This document shows positions 1 to 7,128 of a stretch of 43,373 bases of DNA, one piece after another. The notes beneath the pieces were generated by a model. The model was not told the DNA's origin. It saw nothing but the letters and a program-made list of their open reading frames with translations, and made no database searches. The stretch is from Chryseobacterium sp. KLBC 52 (GTDB taxonomy: Bacteria > Bacteroidota > Bacteroidia > Flavobacteriales > Weeksellaceae): contig NZ_QDFZ01000026.1 of assembly GCF_003347605.1 (NCBI RefSeq), positions 1 through 43,373 of the forward strand. The letters are read 5' to 3'. A program made the position numbers and the translations under genes. Positions within the stretch are counted from its first letter, which is position 1; each line of letters begins with the position of its first letter.

Positions 1-10
1 TGTCATTCCG
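1..10. repeat. Left half of a REP-like palindrome split by IS110
   Basis: The window opens with TGTCATTCCG, the same ten bases found in the right arm of the intact intergenic palindrome at 13966-14032. The other half, TAGGAATC, appears at 1225-1232 on the far side of the IS110 element. Joining the two restores the family consensus, so the element was inserted into the centre of one copy. Confidence 0.7.
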
Positions 11-14
11 ATTT

Positions 15-1010
15 CTATGACAAAAACAAAGAATTATTATAGTTTTTTTCATAAAGTTTCCCTGTTCTGATCATTGCAAAAATTCTATGAATAATTTTGT
101 TTCTCACAGCGTTTAAAACTGCCATTTTGTTTTTACCATCACTTATTTTTCTGTGATAATATATTTTTAAATCATTTTCTAGTCTCACAGCTCTCATTGC
201 AGCCATATGGAGTACTGTTTTCAATGATTTATCCGCATAATAAGAAAGTTTAGGTTTAAATTTTATTGATGTTCCGGATTGATAGCCAAAGGGGACCACA
301 CCTGCATAACAAGCTAATTTTCTGGGGCTATTAATCTTTGTAAACCCTTCTGTTTTGGCAATAATCATCCAGCTTAATACTTTTCCTACTCCTGGAATAC
401 TTTGTATACATCGCTTCTTGGAGTATAAATCTGAGTCATTATCAATGAGTTGTTCTATTTCATTTTCTAAAAAATCTATATGCTTTTCTAAAACTTCAAT
501 CTCCTTTTTATTCATTCTTAAAAATTTAGAATCATATCCTATACTTTCAAGTTGTGAATACAGATGTCTTTGTTTTAATAAAGAAGCTCTTAGCTTTATC
601 TTAGAATTTCGCTCAGAAAACAGCACTTTAATTTTCTTTATGTTATCAGAGCATGGTTTCCATTCTATGAGCTCTTTTTCATGTTTCTCTGTGAACTCAC
701 AGATCCTTTTAGCATCAATTTTATCATTTTTACCCCTTATTAAGCCTATGCTTTTCTTTAAGTGTAAGGGGTTAAGTACAAAAACTTTAAAATTAAAATA
801 CTCCAGAACCTGATATAATTCCCAATTATATCTTCCTGTATTTTCCATGGAAACTATAGTCTCAGATTTTGGTTTTTGAAAAATTTTGAAGAATACTTTG
901 ATTGCCTTAGCTTCATTGGCAATAACATAAAAAGAATAAGAACCACACTTTTTAATACAGATATCCAGTGTCTTGGCACTAATATCAATACCTATTACAA
1001 TTTTTTCCAT
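15..1010 (-). CDS. IS110 family transposase (DEDD/serine recombinase)
   Basis: This 331-residue protein catalyses excision and insertion of its own element. The N-terminal RuvC-like DEDD domain is intact: Asp9 in GIDISAKTLDI, Glu56 in MENTGRY, and Asp96/Asp99 in KNDKIDA. A helical linker (about 130-195) is followed by the Transposase_20 domain with a helix-hairpin-helix motif SIPGVG (204-209) and a serine-containing segment FGYQSGTS (241-248) where the family's catalytic serine is expected. The length is normal for the family and no frameshift or stop is seen, so the gene looks functional. Its only partner is the structured RNA predicted in the upstream non-coding end. Confidence 0.93.
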   Translation of the reverse strand: MEKIVIGIDISAKTLDICIKKCGSYSFYVIANEAKAIKVFFKIFQKPKSETIVSMENTGRYNWELYQVLEYFNFKVFVLNPLHLKKSIGLIRGKNDKIDAKRICEFTEKHEKELIEWKPCSDNIKKIKVLFSERNSKIKLRASLLKQRHLYSQLESIGYDSKFLRMNKKEIEVLEKHIDFLENEIEQLIDNDSDLYSKKRCIQSIPGVGKVLSWMIIAKTEGFTKINSPRKLACYAGVVPFGYQSGTSIKFKPKLSYYADKSLKTVLHMAAMRAVRLENDLKIYYHRKISDGKNKMAVLNAVRNKIIHRIFAMIRTGKLYEKNYNNSLFLS

Positions 1011-1222
1011 ACTTTTGGTTTAATTTATAAATGGAAGAGCAATTCATCTGATTCTTAACACCTTATAATGGGCTTTAAATCCCGAATTTCTATTTAAGTC
1101 TTTTGATGAAAAAGCATTTAGTTCTTTATCGGAATGTGAATCATATTCTAAGGAATCTATAGTGTAACTAAATGCTTTGCTCTTTTATAAATCTACTCAT
1201 TTATTTCATAGACAAATCTAAA
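1011..1222 (-). ncRNA. Predicted IS110 bridge RNA
   Basis: The non-coding left end lies upstream of the transposase, where IS110-group elements encode their bridge RNA. A perfect 13-bp stem (1111-1123 with 1166-1178) closes a loop whose minus-strand sequence contains AGATTCCT (1151-1158) and CATTCCGAT (1128-1136). The first equals the left target flank, and the second is complementary to the right target flank. A second, weaker stem-loop region (about 1050-1100) contains ATAGAAAT (1086-1093), identical to the element's right terminus, and AAGGT (1060-1064), complementary to the left terminus. This is the target-loop/donor-loop logic known for IS621-type bridge RNAs. RNA ends are not defined. 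Confidence 0.72.
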
Positions 1223-1224
1223 GG

Positions 1225-1232
1225 TAGGAATC
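1225..1232. repeat. Right half of the REP-like palindrome split by IS110
   Basis: TAGGAATC continues the palindrome that begins at the window start. Intact family members read TCATTCCGTAGGAATC or close variants across this junction. Confidence 0.65.
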
Positions 1233-1246
1233 TTTGCATAGATGGG

Positions 1247-1324
1247 TTGGAAAACGCAAAGGCGCAAGTTCTTTCCAAACTAAATGTTTTTAAGGCGCTA
1301 AGATTTTATCTCCGATAAAATGGA
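1247..1324 (+). repeat. Dispersed intergenic repeat, family B (copy 1)
   Basis: The segment reads GGAAAACGCAAAGGCGCAAG, then TTTTTAAGGCGC, then a hairpin ATTTTATC-TCC-GATAAAAT. A second copy with the same order and spacing lies at 10894-10971, and a diverged one lies at 4911-4985. No coding potential is seen. It sits beside family A palindromes in both good copies. Confidence 0.7.
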
Positions 1325-1360
1325 TTATTGTTACATGATTGCTGGAAAAGTGCAAAGCTG

Positions 1361-1416
1361 GATTCTTTCAGAATGACAAATATAACACGTAGTTTATCCG
1401 TACACTTTGTCATTCC
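1361..1416 (-). repeat. REP-like palindromic repeat, family A
   Basis: Arms TTCAGAATGACAAA and TTTGTCATTCCC flank about 30 bp containing TTTATCCGTAC, the reverse complement of the GGATA-containing centre seen in other copies. It is the element inverted relative to 12049-12115 and 13966-14032. Confidence 0.7.
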
Positions 1417-1449
1417 CAATAAAAGTAGCATATACAAAAAAATATCGCG

Positions 1450-1496
1450 TTTGACTGGCAGTCAAAAGGCTATGGGTTCGAATCCCGTATTCTCCA
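1450..1496 (+). pseudogene. Truncated tRNA 3' fragment (anticodon GGC, Ala-like)
   Basis: An anticodon arm TTTGA-CTGGCAG-TCAAA (anticodon GGC at 1457-1459), a five-base variable loop, a T arm ATGGG-TTCGAAT-CCCGT and a 3' acceptor strand ATTCTCC plus discriminator A follow one another with correct tRNA spacing. The D arm and 5' acceptor strand (expected to begin GG and pair with ATTCTCC) are absent from the upstream sequence. Anticodon GGC reads alanine codons, and the U at position 70 would suit the G3-U70 identity pair, but the partner is missing. It is best read as a 3' remnant left by recombination at a tRNA gene, not a working tRNA. Confidence 0.72.
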
Positions 1497-1564
1497 CTTA
1501 ATAATTCTAATTAACTTGTTTTTTTCGAATGGTAATTGACGATGTGGATTAAATATGCTATTGA

Positions 1565-3691
1565 TTAGCTAAATTGTACCTGGAAATCATCACTTAAAGT
1601 CAAAATACCTTCTTTGATCGCTTCCGGGTGGGTGGAGAAGCCTTTTAATTTTGAAGTTTTTCCTTTTAATACCAAATCTAAAAGTTGTTTATCTGATAAT
1701 TTTTTACCGAAAATTTCGAACGTAATTTTAAAGCCACAATTTTTGAAATCGGAGCAGCCTACAGCGGTTTTCCCTTTGATCAGATTGTGTTCTTTACATT
1801 TTGGGCATTTCGTTTCTTCCCAGGACTGCAATTCTTTTTTCTGTGCGGGTTCTCTTTTTTTCTTCTCCTTCACTTCTTCCTTTTCTTCTTCCTGGAGGGT
1901 AATTACTTTCCCTTTTCCGTACACCACTTTTTCAGTGAGTTCTGTCACCATCTGAATCAGTTCTTCTTTGAAAAGATTAGCTTCATACTCTCCTTTTTCA
2001 ATTTTACGAAGTTTGGATTCCCATTCTCCGGTCAATTCCGGGCTTTTTAACAGCTCATCTTCGATGGTATCGATCAGCTGGATTCCGGTTTGCGTAGCGA
2101 TCAGATTTTTTCTTTTCTTCTCGATGTATTTTCTTTTGAAAAGGGTTTCGATAATGTTGGCACGGGTGGATGGTCTTCCGATCCCGTTGTTCTTCAGCAT
2201 TTCACGCAATTCTTCATCTTCTACCTGTTTTCCGGCAGTTTCCATCGCTCTCAGCAGTGTTGCTTCAGTGTAAGGTTTTGGAGGAGTCGTTTTTCCCTGG
2301 TGAATCATCGGATCGTGGGGTCCGGTTTCTCCTACAGTAAATTCAGGGATGGTTTGTTCTTCCTCTTTTTCTTTTTCCTTATCGGTGGTTTCCTCTTTCG
2401 GTTCTTTGGCGTAAACAGCTCTCCATCCTGCTTCAAGAACCTGTCTTCCGCTGGTTTTGAAAGGAATGGTTCCTACTTTACCTTCCACCAAAGTATTGGA
2501 AATTTTACATTCCGGATAGAATACCGCAATAAAACGCTTTGCAATCAGATCATAAATCAGTTTTTCTTCCCTGCTCAGATTCTGAGAAGGTGGAATTTCC
2601 GTAGGAATGATGGCATGGTGATCCGTTACTTTTGTATCATCGAAAACAGCCTTTGATTTTGGAATCGGAGCTTCGAGTAACGGAGCAATCAGATCCTGAT
2701 ACGGATACATTTTCTGAAGGATTCCTGCAATTTTCGGATATAAACTGTCTGATAAGTAGGTGGTATCAACACGCGGATAGGTTACGTGCTTCTTTTCATA
2801 CAGACTTTGCACGTAATTCAACGTATTTTCCGCAGAATAACCGTATTTTTTATTGGCTTCTACCTGAAGTCCGGTCAAATCGAAAAGTCGTGGATTTTTT
2901 TCTTTTCCTTCTTTAATTTCGAAAGAAACGATCTCAAAAGGATTGACCTTAAGATATTCCAATCCTTTTTCTGCACGTTCCAACGTCTTTAAACGATCTA
3001 TGGCTGCACTGAAAAGGACATCACGGTATTTGGTTTTCAGTTCCCAATATTCTTCCGTGGTAAAAGCATCGATTTCTTTCTGACGCTGCACCAGCATCGC
3101 CAATGTAGGAGTCTGCACTCTTCCAATGGAAAGAACCGCTTTATTTCCTCCAAATTTCTTGGTAAAAAGCCTCGTAGCATTGATTCCCAACAACCAATCT
3201 CCTATCGCTCTGGCATTTCCGGCCAGATAAAGGTTTTTGTAATCTTCTGCTGGCTTTAAGTTCGCAAATCCTTCTTTAATCGCATCTTCCGTTAGTGAAG
3301 AAATCCATAAACGCTGAATCGGTTTGTTGCACTTTGCTTTCTGCAATACCCAACGCTGAATGAGTTCTCCCTCCTGCCCGGCATCCCCACAGTTAATGAC
3401 CTCATCACATTCTTCAACTAATTTTTCAATGACTTTAAACTGATTTTCCACGCCTTTATTAGGGATCAGCTTGATTCCAAAGCTGTTGGGAATAATCGGC
3501 AGTGAAAAGAGATTCCAGGATTTGAACTGTGGACCGTAGTCGTGCGGTTCTTTCAGGGTACAAAGGTGTCCGAACGTCCATGTTACGCAATAGCCGTTTC
3601 CTTCCATATAGCCTTGTTTAGGCGTGGTAGCGCCCAATACTTTGGCGATATCTCTGGCGACACTGGGTTTCTCGGCAATACATAATTTCAT
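1565..3691 (-). CDS. topB: DNA topoisomerase III (type IA)
   Basis: This 708-residue type IA topoisomerase relaxes and decatenates DNA through a transient 5'-phosphotyrosine break. The Toprim domain starts at MKLCIAEKPSVARDIA (residues 1-16) and contains CGDAGQEGELI (101-111). In this acidic motif the usual second Asp of DxDxE is Gly, a variant I associate with Bacteroidota TopB. The active-site motif KHVTYPRVDT places the catalytic Tyr at about 305. The C-terminus has a Glu/Lys-rich linker and a four-cysteine zinc motif (CPKC...CSDFKNC). The start at 3691 is preferred over an in-frame codon at 3745 because a TAAATTTG promoter at 3743-3750 would initiate transcription inside the longer form. 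It is monocistronic and looks like housekeeping; no conjugation genes surround it. Confidence 0.92.
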   Translation of the reverse strand: MKLCIAEKPSVARDIAKVLGATTPKQGYMEGNGYCVTWTFGHLCTLKEPHDYGPQFKSWNLFSLPIIPNSFGIKLIPNKGVENQFKVIEKLVEECDEVINCGDAGQEGELIQRWVLQKAKCNKPIQRLWISSLTEDAIKEGFANLKPAEDYKNLYLAGNARAIGDWLLGINATRLFTKKFGGNKAVLSIGRVQTPTLAMLVQRQKEIDAFTTEEYWELKTKYRDVLFSAAIDRLKTLERAEKGLEYLKVNPFEIVSFEIKEGKEKNPRLFDLTGLQVEANKKYGYSAENTLNYVQSLYEKKHVTYPRVDTTYLSDSLYPKIAGILQKMYPYQDLIAPLLEAPIPKSKAVFDDTKVTDHHAIIPTEIPPSQNLSREEKLIYDLIAKRFIAVFYPECKISNTLVEGKVGTIPFKTSGRQVLEAGWRAVYAKEPKEETTDKEKEKEEEQTIPEFTVGETGPHDPMIHQGKTTPPKPYTEATLLRAMETAGKQVEDEELREMLKNNGIGRPSTRANIIETLFKRKYIEKKRKNLIATQTGIQLIDTIEDELLKSPELTGEWESKLRKIEKGEYEANLFKEELIQMVTELTEKVVYGKGKVITLQEEEKEEVKEKKKREPAQKKELQSWEETKCPKCKEHNLIKGKTAVGCSDFKNCGFKITFEIFGKKLSDKQLLDLVLKGKTSKLKGFSTHPEAIKEGILTLSDDFQVQFS

Positions 3692-3742
3692 GAACTCGGG
3701 TTTATTGAAGGAGTGCAAAAATCGGGATTTTTTTTGACTTTT

Positions 3743-3750
3743 CAAATTTA
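3743..3750 (-). promoter_or_regulatory. Probable topB promoter (-7 element)
   Basis: On the minus strand this reads TAAATTTG, a perfect Bacteroidota TAnnTTTG -7 element. The start point would fall near 3736, about 45 nt upstream of the chosen topB start codon. Confidence 0.6.
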
Positions 3751-4042
3751 GTTAAATGTTGAGGACTTAGCGTTGAGAAATAGTAAATTACGTTTTGTCC
3801 TATAAAAGGAGTAAAGTTTTACAATATATTTTCACCCAAAGGTTATTTGATTCTATTATTTATTTGAGGGAGCAAAGAAATGCGGCTAAAGTCGCTGATG
3901 AAGCAGAAGGATAATCCATAAGCTTGGAAGGAATCAATTTCATTGATTCTATCTTTGCTCTCTTAAAATTTAAGGGAATATATATTCAACTTTGCGTTTA
4001 ACAAATTGCTTTTTAGATATATAATCGTAATCATTTTTATAC
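3751..4042. other. Gene-free stretch with a MITE-like inverted repeat
   Basis: I see no gene here. The one notable structure is a segment at 3868-3962 bounded by imperfect inverted ends GGGAGCAAAGA and TCTTTGCTCTC, with an internal perfect hairpin GAATCAAT-TTC-ATTGATTC at 3931-3949. This is the size and shape of a small non-autonomous repeat, but no second copy occurs in the window. Confidence 0.45.
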
Positions 4043-4067
4043 AAAAAGCCCTCTAAAAAAAGAGGGC
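4043..4067 (-). terminator. Intrinsic terminator of the M17-N gene
   Basis: On the minus strand GCCCTCT-TTTTTT-AGAGGGC is followed by a run of T. It lies 30 bp past the stop codon of the gene ending at 4097. Confidence 0.88.
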
Positions 4068-4096
4068 CGGATCAACAATGTAATGAAACTAGTTCA

Positions 4097-4825
4097 TTAT
4101 TTCTTTTTTACTTCTGAAATGGCATCGGAAATTCCTCCACCTGCGGTTTCAAAGAAGGCAGGACCAGCCAGAAGGTATACTTTTTCTATTTTTTTTGTGG
4201 TAGATAATTTGTGTTCTTTCAGGTAATTTTCAGAACGGTTGGCATGTATGATTCCTCTTACTACATTTCCCGCTACCAAAGCAGTTGGAGAATCTATTCC
4301 GGCATCTTTCAAATCGCTGGCGAATGCAAAATTGGTAACACCTAATCTCATGGCTTCACGGGCTGCTACTTCGCCTACGGAAGTCATTAAATCAGGGGTG
4401 AATTTATTACGGTCACCTAAACCGATCAATAATAATTTCTTGGCGGACATCGATCCTGCAGGCGGTGTAATTAAAATAGTTTCCAAGGAATGTCCCTGAA
4501 ATTGTCCTGTTTTTCTAAGGTTGGTCAATTCTCCTTTTAAAGCCTCATCCAGGTGAACCAATCCGTTCAATTTAGCGGGTAATGCCTGAGGACTGAAAAT
4601 ATCACCTTCTGTATATTCGAAAACACAGGCTACCTGAAGCTGGGCGTCGGCAGACGATGGGCCCTGTACCAATCCTATCATGGAAATTCCGTCTACGGTT
4701 CCCCAGGTTTTGGAAGTTCCGATGGCTGTTGTTTTTGCAGGAGCAGTGGTTGTAGTTTGTGCAAAGTTTAAGGTAGATAATGCTAAAGCTGCAATTACCA
4801 GTGATTGTTTTAGTGTATTTTTCAT
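4097..4825 (-). CDS. Secreted stand-alone peptidase M17 N-terminal domain protein
   Basis: The 242-residue protein begins with a signal peptide (MKNTLKQSLVIAALALSTLNFAQ) followed by a Thr/Ala-rich linker. The rest resembles the N-terminal macro-like domain of leucyl aminopeptidases (M17): QVACVFEYTEGD, ETILITPPAG, KKLLLIGLGDRNKFTPDLM, VGEVAAREAMRLGVTNFAFA and NVVRGIIHANRSENYLKEHK. The C-terminal catalytic domain with its two-metal site is absent, and the gene ends cleanly at a terminator, so it is not a truncated fragment. It is therefore unlikely to be a peptidase; it may bind a ligand or partner in the periplasm. The start at 4825 is chosen because only this Met precedes the signal peptide. 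Confidence 0.72.
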   Translation of the reverse strand: MKNTLKQSLVIAALALSTLNFAQTTTTAPAKTTAIGTSKTWGTVDGISMIGLVQGPSSADAQLQVACVFEYTEGDIFSPQALPAKLNGLVHLDEALKGELTNLRKTGQFQGHSLETILITPPAGSMSAKKLLLIGLGDRNKFTPDLMTSVGEVAAREAMRLGVTNFAFASDLKDAGIDSPTALVAGNVVRGIIHANRSENYLKEHKLSTTKKIEKVYLLAGPAFFETAGGGISDAISEVKKK

Positions 4826-4849
4826 GTGATTTATTTTTTGTTGTTTGTT

Positions 4850-4985
4850 GCGGGGTTCGGGATGCGAGTTGCGGGTTATTTTTGTTGCGGGTTTTAATTT
4901 TTGTTTGTTGGAATAACGCAAGGGCGCAAAGTTTTTTTAAGGTTTATGTTGTTAAGGCGCGAGTCGCTTCGCTCCGGCTATTTTT
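4850..4985. repeat. Intergenic repeats, families C and B (diverged)
   Basis: At 4850-4895 the sequence repeats GGGGTTCGGGATGCGAGTTG and GTTGCGGGTTTTA, the family C motif also seen at 20577-20656 and 21515-21622. At 4911-4985 a diverged family B copy reads ATAACGCAAGGGCGCAAAG ... TTAAGGCGCGAGTCGC with a short GC hairpin. Confidence 0.5.
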
Positions 4986-5097
4986 ATTTGTTTTTCAAAG
5001 GTAGTTTCTGTAATGGAATGGTGCATTGATCTGGGGTAATTGTTCAATTTATTTTCAGATGATCTCATTTTCATATTTTCAAATTCCCTGTGTTTTT

Positions 5098-6465
5098 TTA
5101 AAATTTAAATACAATTCTGGAGTTGATGAAAAGTCCGTCTTTGTGGTTGTCGATTACATCGTTGATGAAGGCTCCGGTATTGAAATATTGTATTCCGGTG
5201 TTAAAGGTTAAAAATGGATTGATCTTATAATTGAAACTTCCTAAAAATGCGGTTCCGATGTATCTCTTTTTTGAGTTGGAAGACGCCAGGTTCAATGTTC
5301 CACTGGGTCTGTAAATTCCGTCCTGGATAGAATATCTCCAGTTGAAAACTACGTCTGCCTGTACGGTTATTTTTTTACCTAAATCAATGGTTGCATAGGG
5401 ATGAATATCAATTAAATTAACCGGACCGATCTGAGGATTAAATCCAAAATACCCACCTTTCGGGTACAGCGGGTTGAATGTTCCCAATGTTCCGTCTCCT
5501 TTATTGCTGTCTCCTGAAATATAGTCGTTTCTAAGGTTGATGGTCGGTTTTCCTTTTACATTTTCAAACATATATCCGATATCTGCAGAAGCCGTCCACG
5601 CGCTGATATTTCCTTTATTAAAATTCCCGAACTGATAGGCGGCTTCAAAATTGTAAATAAAACCTCCTCCATATTTCCAGAATCTTCCCCCGAAAGTATG
5701 TCTGTTCTCATCGGAAAGTCCGTCTTCAAAGCGTACATCTTTTCTATGAATTCCCAGATAATAGAGCTCCAGATTTCCGCTTCTGGGAATAATCCATGTG
5801 TTGTAACTTCCCCAAAGGTTGATTGATTTTGAAGACTTGTTATCAAAAGCTCCCGGGTTGATTTCACTGGCAGCCATCATAAAGGCATCAGATCTGAAAT
5901 TTCCTTTTTTGTACATGAATTTTAATCCATCAAAATAGAGTCTTAAATTCGGACCTTCTCTTACTGAGATCAGTCTTCCGCTTCCATAATCAAGTTCCTG
6001 TCTTCCGGCACGTACGGTCAACTTTTCTTTATCATTTTTCAGAATATCAACATCAATAAAGAGATTCTGGATATTCAAATGATCTTCATCAATAGGTCTC
6101 GGACCGTTCTTTCTTCCGTTTTCCCATGCACTTCTCACCTGCCCGAAAATTCTTACTCTTGAACCCAGATGCAGATCTGCATGTACACTGTATCTCTGAA
6201 TCAGAAAAGGATTACTTCCAATGTCCATTCTTCCCCAATCTTCATTATTAAAGTCTACAAATTCCAGTCTTGCCTCTCCCCCCAATGAAAGATAATTGTT
6301 GCTTTTTTCTGCAAGCGGTATATATTTTATGGAGTTGTAAAAAGTTTTTGCAGAGTCTTTATAGGAAGCATAATCTTCATCAAACCTCATCAGCTTGAAC
6401 TGAGCAGAAAGCTGAATGGGAATAAAAATCTGCAGCAACAGTACAATGGCAATCAGTTTTTTCAT
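5098..6465 (-). CDS. Alginate-export-type outer membrane beta-barrel protein
   Basis: The 455-residue protein has a signal peptide (MKKLIAIVLLLQIFIPIQLSAQ) and then alternating amphipathic strands ending in aromatic Phe (SRIVFKF), typical of an outer membrane barrel. Features of the alginate_exp family are visible: LGGEARLEF, RVRIFGQVRSAWENG and LTVRAGRQELDYGSGRLISVREGPN. It probably forms a pore for small acidic or aromatic compounds; family naming does not prove alginate transport. The start ATG overlaps the stop codon of the DoxX gene (ATGA at 6462-6465), so the two are translationally coupled. It is the last gene of the pirin-amidohydrolase-DoxX block. Confidence 0.78.
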   Translation of the reverse strand: MKKLIAIVLLLQIFIPIQLSAQFKLMRFDEDYASYKDSAKTFYNSIKYIPLAEKSNNYLSLGGEARLEFVDFNNEDWGRMDIGSNPFLIQRYSVHADLHLGSRVRIFGQVRSAWENGRKNGPRPIDEDHLNIQNLFIDVDILKNDKEKLTVRAGRQELDYGSGRLISVREGPNLRLYFDGLKFMYKKGNFRSDAFMMAASEINPGAFDNKSSKSINLWGSYNTWIIPRSGNLELYYLGIHRKDVRFEDGLSDENRHTFGGRFWKYGGGFIYNFEAAYQFGNFNKGNISAWTASADIGYMFENVKGKPTINLRNDYISGDSNKGDGTLGTFNPLYPKGGYFGFNPQIGPVNLIDIHPYATIDLGKKITVQADVVFNWRYSIQDGIYRPSGTLNLASSNSKKRYIGTAFLGSFNYKINPFLTFNTGIQYFNTGAFINDVIDNHKDGLFINSRIVFKF

Positions 6466-6893
6466 AATGATTTCTTTGTTAAATAATGATCCAGTGAATA
6501 TCTTCCCGCTCCCATAAACAGTAAAAACAGATAACATAAACTGTACATAAAGGGAGTGTCTTTCACCAATAAAGCATCGTTCCAATGGAGAATAAAGTAT
6601 CCTGTAAGCGTCACCGCTAAGATCGGCAACACAGCAATTCTTGTGAAAAAACCAAAGATTACAAATACCGGAAATACCAGATTGGCAGCATCAGCAAAAA
6701 GGCTGTTGAAAGCTTCAGGAAGATGCAATGGATTAGGTACCTGTTCTGCTTCTGAAACGCCTACTCCTATTTTTTTTAATCCGTGTGCTACGATTAATTC
6801 TACGGAAAGTAAGATTCTGAAAGCTAGAAGGGCAACATCTGTTAATTTTCTTCCCGGATTGGTATTGGTGATGATATGGATTAACTTTTTCAT
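6462..6893 (-). CDS. DoxX family membrane protein
   Basis: This 143-residue inner membrane protein has four hydrophobic segments (about 20-40, 68-88, 92-108 and 115-130), with the DoxX signature FRILLSVELIVAHGLKKIG and FPVFVIFGFFTRIAVLPILAVTLTGYF. The family includes MhqP of the Bacillus quinone-stress regulon and subunits associated with oxidoreductases. Here it is coupled by a 4-nt overlap to the downstream barrel gene and lies downstream of pirin, isochorismatase-fold and amidohydrolase genes, which supports a role in electrophile or quinone stress. A 235-bp repeat-filled gap separates it from the amidohydrolase. Confidence 0.82.
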   Translation of the reverse strand: MKKLIHIITNTNPGRKLTDVALLAFRILLSVELIVAHGLKKIGVGVSEAEQVPNPLHLPEAFNSLFADAANLVFPVFVIFGFFTRIAVLPILAVTLTGYFILHWNDALLVKDTPFMYSLCYLFLLFMGAGRYSLDHYLTKKSL

Positions 6894-6939
6894 GATTGGA
6901 ATGAATTTTTAAGGTGATTTTTGTTTTTTTAACCGCAGA

Positions 6940-7061
6940 TTACACGGATTGACACGGATGATTGGGGGTATTTATAGTGGTAATTTCTTTGTGTATAGAA
7001 CCACCCCGTCAAAAATTCTTTGAATTTTCGCCACCCCTCCAAGGGAGGGGAATTTTCACCC
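6940..7061. repeat. Intergenic repeat cluster in the 6894-7128 gap
   Basis: The gap holds AACCGCAGATTACACGG (about 6940), then two adjacent palindromes: AAAATTC-TTT-GAATTTT (7012-7028) and CCCCTCC-AAG-GGAGGGG (7034-7050). They look like dispersed intergenic repeats and not regulatory sites. No gene is seen. Confidence 0.5.
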
Positions 7062-7128
7062 CTTCAGTTGGAATGTTGGTTGATACTTGAGTGATTAGAA
7101 GCTTTCGTGACTTTTGTGATTTAAAAAA

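Larger units (their letters stand above)
11..1225 (-). mobile_element. IS110-group insertion sequence, complete
   Basis: The element consists of one minus-strand DEDD transposase whose stop codon lies a few bases from one end (right end, near 11), plus about 215 bp of non-coding DNA upstream of the gene (left end, to about 1225). This is the IS110-group arrangement. There are no terminal inverted repeats or target duplications, as is usual for the family. The boundaries are inferred because the flanks rebuild a REP-like palindrome and because guide segments in the non-coding end match both termini: ATTTCTAT at 11-18 recurs at 1086-1093, and AAGGT at 1221-1225 is complementary to ACCTT within the same region read as RNA. 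The exact core nucleotide(s) at the junctions are not resolved. Confidence 0.8.

Noticed and set aside
355..813. Plus-strand frame of 152 codons inside IS110
   Set aside because: Antisense shadow of the transposase with no recognisable domain.
1450..1496. Complete tRNA gene
   Set aside because: The sequence upstream offers no D arm and no strand pairing with the acceptor end ATTCTCC.
1565..3691. Topoisomerase III as a marker of a conjugative element
   Set aside because: No relaxase, TraG or Tra genes are nearby, and the gene has a normal single-gene context.
5556..5867. Minus-strand frame of 103 codons inside the barrel gene
   Set aside because: Out-of-frame shadow of the alginate-export-type gene; no start signal or family.
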